Below are positions 53,490 through 64,000 of a DNA stretch of 64,000 nt, in pieces. The DNA lies in NCBI RefSeq assembly GCF_040954835.1, contig NC_090723.1, forward strand, positions 8,814,001 to 8,878,000, written 5' to 3'. The stretch comes from Lepisosteus oculatus (Eukaryota > Chordata > Actinopteri > Semionotiformes > Lepisosteidae). The position numbers were made by a program, and so were the translations under genes. The notes beneath the pieces were generated by a model, which worked only from the letters and a program-made list of their open reading frames with translations, did not search any database and was not told the origin of the DNA. Position 1 is the first letter of the stretch; each line of letters begins with the position of its first letter.

Positions 53490-56400
53490 GTGAAAAAGAA
53501 GAAGAAGATCTTTAAATCAATGCCAGTACATGATGGATTCAGATATCCGTCACTAGACAGAGACAGAGCGGGTCACCAGTCTCGTCGTGTTTCGGGAGCT
53601 CGGGCTGAGCAGTGCACGCAAGCAGAGGTCTCAGTTCCTGTACGGCCAGTGAATTCGATGCCAAGCTGTCATCTGCCTCGGCAGGGAGTCTGAGTCATTG
53701 CTGAGAAGCTCTGTTTCCTGGTAAGAGACTGTGGGAGCCTTCCTCTGTAGTCTGTCAATGACCAACCACCAAGCTGCAAGTAATTAAAACCTGCAGCTGA
53801 CCCACTGCTTTATCGCTAATCCTCATTCTTACTACACAATTCTCCTTCGGCTGCCCTGTGTCCCAAACCTCACTGCTCAGCTCGGTACCTGACCTCTGCT
53901 AATTTCTTCCAAGGAGGAAGTGTGCGTTTTGTGCTTTGATTTACAGGAGCTGCTGACGTTTCAATGCCTGTGAACTCTCAGCCCTGCAGCTCTTGTCTGG
54001 TTTTATTATCCGTGTTGGAAAGGACGCTTGCACATTAATGGTTACATCAGGTCCAAAGTGGCACAAAGCTAGATGATTTCAGTTATTCATCCACAGGGCA
54101 GGCTCACCCACAGCCCTGGTTACATATTAAAGCTGTTATATTGGTCACCTGCTTCTTCAAGCAGAGAGATCCTGAGGTGTGTGCCCGATGGACGCACCCC
54201 TCCTCCCTCCAGGTAATCATGAAGACGTTACATTCTGGTGGTTTCGATTAGAAATCAAATATAAATGTAAATGGTGAACATGTCCCCACCCGACCCCCTC
54301 TTCGCTCGCAGACGGCAGAGCCTGCAGGATGGGAGGTCACAGTGTCACGACCTCTCACCCAGTTCTCTCAACGATTTGCCCCTTAAAGGCTCACCCATCT
54401 CGCCATGGAAAGACTCTTCCCTGGTGTGAACTCTGGGCGGTATAACGACATGAAGTAACTGCTGGCTGCATTGAAGCTTTTTAATTACCCTTGTGAGAAT
54501 CCCTGATCAAGGGATTTTTACCACAAACTCAAAAAAAGACATTGGAAAATGTCTAAGTAAATTCAATGAAGCAATTTGGAGCCCAGCTAAAATAAAAACT
54601 GAAGGACGCGGGTGTCCTGAAGTCTTACTCCCTGATCCGTTTGGCACTGCTCTGCACGGCAGTCCTGTAGTTCGGAGGATTGCTGTGGTTTTCCTTTTAC
54701 CATGCATTTCCTTTGCCTTGCTACCATTTCCCAATTGCATCACATATTCCATGTCATCCTCTGCCTTGCGACACTTTTACCAGCCTCAGCGAACAGAGCC
54801 CTGTCCACCTGCTGTCCTGTGCAAGAGGTAACCGAAGAGGGTGCCCACTGTATCGGGATATGCGTGAGCCATGATACTTCATTAACATTGCAAAGGCTGA
54901 GTCCGTGACCAACCACAGCCTACGCCAGCAGACCAGTTGGCTTAAGAAACGGAACACAATCTGCTGCCATTTGCAGTGTGTGTCGCTCTCTGATCACTCA
55001 GCAGTAAGTAGTACTAAAGAACGGAAGTACGGCTCAGCATTTGCATGATGTAAATAAATGCCTCTCAGCGTGATTCCACTTTAGTCCTAAACACGCTGGA
55101 ATAAAATGAAAGGCTTGTTAATGGTGCCTTCACAAAATCTGACCCTGAAACCTTTCCCTCTTGGAATTTTTCTGGGAAGCAGGGAATTCCGATGCGCCTG
55201 AAGGTGAGGCCTTGGGGCATCCCCTCCATAGGGTCAAACGAAAGACAAAACAATTGTATTCTTCCCCGGACATAAGCAGCTGAGTGCAGGATTGAGCATC
55301 AAATTAAAAAGTAGTGCTGTCAGTTTCTATAACTTCCATATAGCTGGGTATTACAAAAACAGGCACACAAAGGCTCTGTCTCAGCAAGTCACTGAGAAGC
55401 CTGGATTGCAAGCATTGATACGGAAAAGTCAGCACTGGGTAAACATGCTATTAGTCGATTCCAAACGTATGCTCCCACTTTAAAACAGCCTTTAAAAGGC
55501 ACCAGGACAGACAGGACCAGTATCGCCACCTGTGTGACTAGAGCAGCTTCAACAGGGGCGACAGAGGGAGAACTTGAGCCCAGAGCACTGATGCCCAGAT
55601 AGGTGGCAGAAACGAGGCCCTCACCTGGATGTGAAGAGAGTTAAGGTGCTACTGTCCTCCGGGAGCCTGGGACGTCTTCTGTCAGGCGGAGAGCTGGGGG
55701 AGAGCTACAGCACGGGGGCAGGGCAGCTGTCAGCAGGCTGCTGCCCAATCATGGCTCTGTTCACCTTTCCCAGTCCCCCCAGGATAAAACCAGGAGCAAA
55801 TCTTTCTGTTTTAATTCTCCGATCTGCACTTTCCTCTTTCTTGTACTTTTCTCCCTCTCCGGGCTGGTGTCCTTGTTTCTCTTTCAGCGTGTGTCGATTT
55901 CCCCGGGAGAATCAGGTGTGTGGCAGCAGGTGCGTGACTCTCCCCTCTCTCTCTGTCAGTCACACGCGCCCGGCTAACACACACACACACACAAGCTCTT
56001 TCTCTCTGCCTAACTCACTATCTCTCTCGGCCAAGTTGAACATTAAGTCCAGCCCCTTGTGACTTGAGTAAATATTAGTGCAGTGCAATCTGGGAGGGGA
56101 AGATCGCTCAGTATTATACTGCCAGGAGCCAGAGCCACTGTTCTCTCATAATTAAGTTCTCTAATCCTGGTTTTCCAGTAAATGGAGCCAGAGGCCACCC
56201 GAGTCGCTTTCACTCGAGTTAAGAATTATGCAATCCATGGAAAAAAAGACTGCCTGTATTTATAAGTTTGCATTTGCTTCACGGGGTTGCAGAGATTAAA
56301 TGAAGGTGAAATAAAAATGAAAGCAAAATCGAAATGCAGGTGCTTTCCAGTGAGTCAGCCTGCTTTGGAGTTTGAAAAGCCTTCATTCATGTGGTGGAGG

Positions 56401-56990
56401 GCTCAGATGTTCCTGAGTATTCTTCAATACGGATGTAACAGCCCTTCTTATTATTAGGCACACCACACCTAAAGTAGGGCTGTTCTCAGGTTAAGTGTAA
56501 TAATTGTCGTTTGCTAAACTTGAGGTATTTGTCAAAGATAAGTCTTCAAAGCACATGGCCCAGCAGGGTGCCAACTGCTTGTGGTTATCACATCCTCCAG
56601 TGCCTTCCCGAGCCAGCTGTGTGCTGAGCGGGCAGCGAGGGCAGGCTTTTGTTTTCCTGGGCTCTGCCCTGTATCCAAGCGAACGGCTGTTAAATATTAA
56701 CCTGGGTAAGGGGAGCCGGCAGTGTCAGGTGATGGCAGCTTTGCTTGCTATCGTTACCGTCGCCACCTGGAAAGCCGGCGAAGGGGCCGGCGACTGGCGA
56801 GGATGCCATTAAGCAAACGGGAAAAAAAAAATTAACCGGAGTGAGAAAAAAGAAAAAAAAAAAGGGGTTTTAATAATGAATTTGGCTGACTCTTCTAACC
56901 AAAGCGCCTCACGATTGTGGCCGTGTACTGGCACTGACAAATACGGCTTTTTTTAGTGACTTGCTTTGGAATGTTAGTGTGACACTTCCT
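53490..56990. other. Gene-free stretch, largely unique
   Basis: No exon or named repeat recognised. A (CA)n run is at about 55978-55993 and A-rich tracts at 56820-56865. Confidence 0.45.
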
Positions 56991-56999
56991 CGAGATTCA

Positions 57000-57700
57000 G
57001 GATTTCTTTATGTGCCACGTACAGCAAGTGGACTGGAATGCTTACTTGTTCAGCTGTACCCAGTAACATTAGAGAAAACAAAATAGGCACAAACGACAAG
57101 CAGGCATGGACAATCAATTTAGACAAATGATGTTAGCATACAGCCGGGACAGGACATAGTGCCAACAGTGCAGTACCCTAAAGTGCACGTGCTCATATGT
57201 GCAGGTGCTAATTTGAGCTGTTTATGATGCGGGCTGCTTGGGGGAAGAAACTGTTTTTGAATCTATCGGTCAGTGTTCTGATACTGCGATACCTCCTGCC
57301 AGAACCCAGGGGTGAAAGCAGATCATGGCCAGGGTGCATCGGGTCCCGAAGTATAGCTCGAGCCCGGTTGTGGCAGCGGTCGAGATATATCCGGTCGATG
57401 GAGGGTAGCTTGGTCCTCGTGATTTTCTGCGCGGACCTCACAACCCTCTGTCTGGCTTTTCCGTCCTGTACTGTGGCTCCACCATACCACACCGCAATAC
57501 CAGCGGTCGGGACACTCTCAATCGTACTACGGTAAAGATGGGTGAGTGTTGTCTTGCTCATCCCCCTCTTCCTTAACAGGAAGTGAAGGCGCTGGTGGGC
57601 TTTAGCGAGGATGGCTGCTGTATTCTCTGACCAGCTCAGCCTCTCAGTGATCTGGAGGCCGAGGAACCTGAAGGTGCTGACAGTTTCGACTGGAGGCCTT
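57000..57700 (-). mobile_element. L2/Rex1-like LINE remnant
   Basis: The minus strand reads VSTFRFLGLQITERLSW, then LAKAHQRLHFLLRKRGMSKT, then TIESVPTAGIAVWYGG and QRVVRSAQKIT, ending RFKNSFFPQAARIIN. This is the C-terminal part of a fish LINE reverse transcriptase protein, followed by its 3' UTR (57000-57210). Frame is open across about 117 codons. Confidence 0.8.
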
Positions 57701-57719
57701 CTGACGCATGTGACAAGCT

Positions 57720-60395
57720 ACCCAGGCATGTTGCAAAAGCCATCACCTTGGCTACTAGCTACTTAGACCCCTATTCAGCTAAGCTGTAGGGCCCTCCTCT
57801 CGCTTGTAAACTTTCTCTGTTCTGATATCTATGCCTGACTTTGCTGTGGCACTGAGACTTGAGAATGAGTGAGACTTGTCCCAAGGATCATAGCGTAATA
57901 CTTCTGAAACGAACTGCAAAACGTTGCCGGTCTAGGGTGTGCTGTAACTGCTCTGAGCTGCGAGAAAGACATTAGTCATTTGCTCAGAGAAAATGACAAA
58001 GGCAAAGGAGAGCCACAGACTCTGGGAGCTCTGCAAATGTACAACAAAACCTGGAACTGGGTGGGGTGGATAAGGTGGGAGGGGCACAGCTTATGCCAGT
58101 TTTGCCCTCTGTCATAACACCTTGTGGAGGGGGGAAAAAAAATTCCATTTGTAAAATAAGTGAGTTAGAGAACCATGGAAATCTTGTTGCCTTTTGTTGT
58201 ATGGTGGTGACCAAAGGCATGTCCAATTTTGGTGGCCGCCTGAAAGAAATGAATACCGAAACAGGGCAGATGTTCTACAGCATGGCCGAAGGACAGGAAC
58301 AGGGCACTCTCTGCCACGACACTTTTCATGTGTAGGATCAGTCTGCACACTTCAGTGAGGCTGCTTTCAAGTCTGTTACTACATTTAGGCTCTCTTGTCC
58401 TACATGTCCTTGCACAGAGGGAAAAAAGGAAAATCATGGATCCTACCTACAGATATTCGATTTTCATCTAGAACATGTATATTACTGTACACCTGGACGA
58501 TGTAGAATAGGGGAAAGTAGAAGGGCTTAATAAATTTGAAAGGTAACTGCCAGGGTGTCCAATGCCCATACCCACAGTGACTACAGGACACCTGTATCAG
58601 GTTGTTATTCTCTGTGCCTGATCGCAGTGGTTCAGATTGTGTAAACAGCTGAGCTAGTGCTCCACCCAACACACCTCACTGGAAAAGAGCTGCTGCACAC
58701 TGTTGGGGGTGGAGGGGGGGGAGTTGAACAGGGAACACACCTTGAATTCTGAGAACCTAATCTGTCCTCTGCCCTGGACAGATCACCGGGAAACTGAATG
58801 GCCGATTGCACTTTCTTTTCAAAACGTTGCCTTTGCAACATGACAACAGGAGAGTTTTTTTCAGTCTCCAGTCTTCCAAGTGAGTCACGGACGACAGGAG
58901 CCGTATTCTACAGAAAGAGATCTTGGTCTTTCCTGGAACTGGCTGTCCGTGCCTGTTGGCTGTGATTTTGTACCACAAACGAGCTGAGGACAAGATAACC
59001 CGCCCAGTAGCGCTGCCTGCAGAAGTGGAAAAGGGTGGAAGAGACCCACCATCCAGTGTGTGTGCCTGCATATTCCTGCCTTCCTGCAATCACTGCTGTA
59101 GTCTGTCATTGCAAACCCTTGTTCTTTACAACAATATTCTTCAAATTAGATCACAATCCAACAGATTTGACAGATCCCTACTGATTAGGGAAACCAGTTA
59201 ATACTGGGGTTTTTCTAATCCTGGTGCTGGGAATCCCCATACATGTGATTTCTGTTTCCCATAAGCAGTCAGTTACATAATTGCAGACCTAATATCAGGT
59301 TTAATTTGAAGTCTGCTCATTGTTTCCAGCTCCAAAACGTGTAGGAAGTGGCTTTTTGGCTGTTGCCCTGCACTACCTTCAAATCTCCCACCTCTGTGTG
59401 GATGAAACACACACACATTCAAACCAAGCGGGAGAAGAGCTCAGCCACAATGAAAAAAGTGTGTCAGTCCCAGGGATCGAAACCAGGGAACGCCTGAATG
59501 AATACACTTTAGATAAGAATCTTACTCTCAGGTGAGACAGGATCTCAGAATGCGCATTCATTCTTTTCCAGATGGTATCACTTTGAGCCCGAGCTGTGTC
59601 ATTACCCTGGTGTGACCTCGATTCCCCCCCACACTGATTTGATTCACAATTGATAAGGAGCTGTGAGGGTGTGAGCGGGCCAGGATATCCTTAGAATTCT
59701 ATAATTGATTAATTGGTTTCACTAAGCAATTAAGAGCCCTGGTGGAATTAAAAACCAGCACACTGTCTGGCTCACATGGGGCTGCAGAGATAGAATATTT
59801 GTACAGCGCTTTCATGCGTATGCATTTATTAATGATTAATATTAACATTATTAATAATAATTGCCGGGATAGGCTGGGGCTCCCCTGCGACACTGAAATT
59901 AATTGAAGAAAATGGATGGATATTTATAATAACAACATCCTTTTGCAGTCCTACAGCACTTTCCATCCCAAAGGATCATGTGCAGGAGGGGACCAACTTC
60001 ATTCAGCAAGCAAACTGCAGACCCACCTCAGTGACACCCCAGCACCCCCACAGCACACAGGGGGAGGAGTGAGAGACTGCTTCGTCCCTTGCTATGTATT
60101 AATTACCAAGAAGTAGTGTTTAATACTGGTCTGGATATTGACAGGTGTGATGTTTAAGAGGGAATTTGATCTTTACTACATACTGTAGCTAAATATTTTT
60201 TTCTACAGTTAAGACACAGAGGCTGTTTGCACATCTCTGTCTTCATACCTGTGCCCTAATCATCCTTTTGCAAACAACACTCAGCTGCTCCTAGTCGTCA
60301 GTAAATGTAATTAGAAGATAACAGCTGAATATCTGTAGCTTACTGACCTATAAGAGAGGCCAACACAGCTTCTAGTTCTGGAAGAGGAAATTGGA
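57720..60395. other. Gene-free stretch
   Basis: No exon recognised. A short dispersed-repeat fragment is at 59865-59930 (TTGCCGGGATAGGCTGGGG, AAAATGGATGGAT). Confidence 0.45.
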
Positions 60396-60399
60396 GTTT

Positions 60400-60725
60400 G
60401 AGATTTTTCTACAAGGCATGGTGGTTAGCATTTGCTGCCTGGCAGCACTGGGGCACTGGGTTCAGCTCCTGGGGTGCTGTCTGTGGGGAGTTTGCATGGT
60501 CTCCTCATGTTCACATGGGTTTCCTCTAGGATAATGGGCGTCTGGGAAAACTGGCCCAGGTGAGAGTGTGTGCACGTCTGCGTTTGTCTGTGTTTCTGCC
60601 CTGCAGTGGGCTGCCATCCCATCCAGGGTGAATCCTGCCTTGTGACCGTTGCTTTCCCGGACAGGCTCCAGCTTCCAAGACCCTGAATTGGAAGAAGCGG
60701 TTGTTTAAAAAAACAAATGGATGGG
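60400..60725 (+). mobile_element. Dispersed SINE-like repeat, family C
   Basis: Pattern known throughout fish genomes: CATGGTGGTTAGCATTTGC, GTGGGGAGTTTGCATGG, GGGTTTCCTCTAGG, CCATCCCATCCAGGGTG, CCTGAATTGGAAGAAGCGG, then AAATGGATGG. Fragments occur at 24880-24985 (reverse), 29335-29425 and 59865-59930. Confidence 0.7.
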
Positions 60726-61593
60726 GTGTTCTATATTAAAGTCCTTCCAAAAGAAAAACCAGAGACTGTCTGTCGGTGGGCAGGGCCACGAGACTCCAGC
60801 CAATCACGGGTACAGAAGGATGGTGACGGAGGGGTTAAAAAGAAGGGAAGTCCCGCCCTGAGCACTAAGAGAGAAATCAGAGACGGCGCAAAAGAGAGAG
60901 AGAGAGAAAGACAGGGCTTGGAGGCAGGGAGCGGCGAGGAGGAGGGCGTGTCTGGATTCGGCCCCGAGCACAGAGTGACAATGGCCAGGGCGCGGCCAGG
61001 AATGTGGTGAGAGAAGCCCACGGGGAAATATGAGGACACTGCCTGTCCAACCAGCTGCCACTCCAGACACCATGATGGGGCTCAGCAGGTCTGGGTGCCT
61101 GTCAGCAGAGCCTTTAGGTGCACGTTGAACTGGCATCTGTTCAAGGGTCCTGTGCACAGCAGAGCCTGTTCCATTTCCTATGGGCGTCCCCCTGGCTGTG
61201 AAGACCCTGCTGGTGGCGGCTGGTTCCTGATCCAGTGCAGCCGTTCAGGGCTCCACCAGGATGAAAACGCCCAGAGAGCCCGGGCTGCAGGAATGGAGGC
61301 GGATCTGAATGTTCTGGAGGAGCTGTGAGCTCGTCACCCCGCCCGCGTGCTGTGAAAGGGTGAGACCCGTCGCAGAGACACCCTGCGCCAGCCTCTCCTG
61401 TCATTGTTCTCCTGTCCCCATTGTTCCCTCCCCCCTCCAGTGCTGGCTGGGGCTGCTGTGCAACTTTGCACCACTCTGCCAACAGAGCAGGCTTCCTTTC
61501 CCACGAAGGAGAGCTTTGCATCAGAGCCACTGTTTACTAAGCAATTAAGCCTGAGGCGTCAGGGTGCTAAAAATAATCATAATGATTGCTTAT

Positions 61594-62130
61594 TAATAGC
61601 ACTTTTCTGGACACTCCACTCAAAGTGATTTACAGGTAATGGGGATCCCCTCTACCACCACGACCAATGTGCAGCCCCACTTGGCCATACTGCGCCAGAA
61701 TGCTCACCACACATCAGCTCTCAGTGGGGAGGAGAGCAGAGTAATGAAGCCAGCCATAGATGGGGATTATTAGGAGGCCATGATTGGTAGGGGCCAATGG
61801 GAAATTTGGCCAGGACGCCGGGGTTACACCCCTACTCTTTTCGAGAAACGCCCTGGGAATTTTAATGACCACGGAGAGTCAGGACCTCGGTTTTACATCT
61901 CATCCAAAGGACAGCGCCTTTTTACAGTATAGTATCCCCGTCATTATACTGGGGCATTAGGATCCACATGGACCGCAGGGTGAGCGCCCCCTGTTGGCCC
62001 CACTAACACCTCTTCCAGCAGCAACCTTAGTTTTTCCCAGGAGTCTCCCATCCCGGTACTGACCGGGCTCACACCTGCTGAGCTTCAGTGGGCTGCCAGC
62101 TGTGAGTTGCAGAGTGATAAGGCTGCTGGC
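61594..62130 (-). mobile_element. 5S-SINE family B, near full length
   Basis: Reverse copy running from the 3' end (GGACACTCCACTCAAAGTGA) through CGAGGTCCTGACTCTC-type body sequence to the 5S-like head (plus-strand CTCCCATCCCGGTACTGACC) and the AGCTGCC/GGCTGCCAGC leader. The most complete copy in the window, about 535 bases. Confidence 0.88.
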
Positions 62131-64000
62131 TATATCATAGGACAAGATGGGACATCTGAGTTCCCTGAGCAGCCCTCTTCTAAGAACTACAGCAGTCTGG
62201 GCCTCCACTCGGCGCCGCAAACTGGAACTCGCCTCCGGTCCGGAATCCGGTCTTCCGTTCGGAAATTCAGTTCAGCCGTTTTGTTTTGCAGGCGGTGTCA
62301 AGAGAGCGCAGAGGGTATCCTACTTTCCAAACATCGTAAAAGGAAGAAAGGCAGGAGTCACCGGGCCTTAGGTTTATTGTCAAGGGTGTCGCCGCTGGGG
62401 AAGACCGTGCCATAGAACAGAGCAACAGTGATCGCTTAGCCAGTCCCCGCAGGGCTGTTTTTATTGAGAACGCCGTGCAGAGACTCGGTGGTGCGCTGTG
62501 GCAGGAACAGACATGGCTCCAGAGCTGCTTCCCACCCAGTGGACAAGACTGAACACAGAAACATGCCGATGGGCACGATCTCTTTACAAGCTCACAGAGT
62601 CTTCTCTGTGTGCTGCAGGCTGTTCTGTTTTCCCAAGGACCGGGGACTCTCGTTCCAAACATAACTTTTTTTCTGATAACCACAATAAAAACTCCAATGG
62701 AATGTTGCATTACATCCATGTCATTTCTTATTGCTACATTAGAATATTGTTCGAATGTACAGAATATTATATTATTGTGCGTGCTGTCTTTCCTTTCATC
62801 TGTCGCCGAGAGGGAAAACGTTTTGTAGAAGCAGATAGCTGATGCAGATGTGAGACATTTCTCTGTTTTATACAATCTCAGCTCCGGCACCACCACAGTC
62901 TCAGACCATGAGCCAGCAGCTGAATTTGCTCCTGAACCTGAAATGCATCAAATAACTTTTCCAGCGCACAGATGTTTACCGCGATGGAATCCGACACAAA
63001 TGGCGCCTGGAATGTTAATGCCCAGACTGAAGGCAACCCTCTGTCTCCCAGGCACCTTTTCAATTTGTAACTGACTCACGGCCTCCAGAAAGTTAAAGGT
63101 CTATCTAATGACTTCCGCTAAAGTTCTCAGTTTCACAGCGGACAAATCGTTTCCCTCTGCTAATGACGGGCTGCAGGCATTGGGGTTTTTCACAAAAGGG
63201 AAATTTCCATAATTTGAATCGAATTGATAGGGCCTGGGAGGCAGGGAGAGATTTGCCATACGAGGTGCTTGTGACCTGCTCTGCACATGCAAATCCGTGC
63301 AGATGGATCTGACCTTTTCATGGGAGCTGGGTTACAAGTCGGCTGATCCAGGGGTGTTGTGCTCCAGGGTCCTTGGGCCAGAGGCCCTTTGGGAATTTAA
63401 TCCGGTTGAGCTATTAATTCAGAACAAGAGAACAGTAAGAAAGGTCACGAATGAGAGGAGACCACTGAGCCTGCTGGCTGGATTATCACCACAGCCCAGA
63501 ATCTCCTCTCATCCTGAGGGATCTTGCACACACACGTCAGGAGTCCTGACACCAGCCCTGCGTCTTTGCCAACCTTGGACGTGGGCTCTGGACGGCATCC
63601 CATAATTTCCACAGAGGCTCTCTGATGCCTCACCTGATTGTCTTGGCTGGAGGGAGTGACTTACATTGACTTTTGTGGACATCTTGCAGGATTGTCAGCA
63701 GCTGGATCGAGACAACTTGCAATTTCCTCTGCCTGAAGACCAAAGATGTCTCCCCCATCTTAATCGGTATTCATACTTCATCTCTTTGAACTAATTATTG
63801 TACTTAATTTAACCCTTTTCCCTTGCACTCTGAGCCCTGCTTATCCATGGCTTTCTCCAGACCCTCTTGGTTAATCTCTGGGACAGCGCTGAGTATATTG
63901 CCAATATCTGAAAATCTCACATATCCCAGGATCCCTCTGCTCTTCACATTCATTACGGAGGTGTGGCCGTGGGTCTCTGATCACACAGCTGTGTCTGGTG
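62131..64000. other. Gene-free stretch
   Basis: No exon recognised. The 209-codon minus-strand frame at 62267-62896 has no family features. Confidence 0.45.

Noticed and set aside
62267-62896. 209-codon frame on the minus strand near the right end
   Set aside because: No family motif, no plausible start context or flanking splice sites; likely chance.

Overview
This window is nuclear DNA from a vertebrate, most likely a ray-finned fish. Genes are split by introns with vertebrate-type splice sites. The intergenic DNA carries fish-type dispersed repeats: tRNA-derived SINEs, 5S rRNA-derived SINEs, 3' ends of L1/Tx1-, RTE- and L2/CR1-like LINEs, and an LTR. The species cannot be read from the sequence. 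The gene neighbourhood matches human 17q21.32 well, so a slowly evolving lineage such as gar or bowfin is possible, but that is inference.

Four protein-coding genes are supported. osbpl7 (minus strand, coding 17967 down to 6171) was traced through 21 coding exons that keep one reading frame and give 891 residues: a PH domain, a FFAT-like motif and an OSBP-related lipid-binding domain. mrpl10 (minus, 33466 to 30671) has five coding exons and 255 residues, the mitochondrial large-subunit protein uL10m. pnpo (plus, 34848 to 39719) has seven coding exons and about 270 residues, pyridoxamine 5'-phosphate oxidase. prr15l (minus, 48672 to 48310) has a single coding exon and 120 residues.

Layout: 1-6170 has no recognised gene but holds repeats and probably the osbpl7 3' UTR. 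6171-24.7 kb is osbpl7, including a long intron 1 leading to a CpG-rich candidate promoter. 24.7-30.7 kb is intergenic, with a foldback element and an unassigned CpG-rich patch. 30.7-39.7 kb holds mrpl10 and pnpo head to head, separated by an L1/Tx1-like LINE remnant. 40-48 kb is intergenic, followed by prr15l. 49-64 kb is gene-free as far as I can see and rich in repeats, including a candidate solo LTR with a near-perfect 5-bp target duplication.

The genes are not a functional operon-like unit. They handle sterol/lipid transfer at ER contacts, mitochondrial translation, vitamin B6 activation and an uncharacterised proline-rich protein. Their shared interest is conserved synteny. I see no novel biological system. 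The most useful observations are a GC-AG intron in osbpl7, a G-rich minisatellite in pnpo intron 3, the compact mrpl10/pnpo junction that lacks genes lying between them in human, and the transposon remains.
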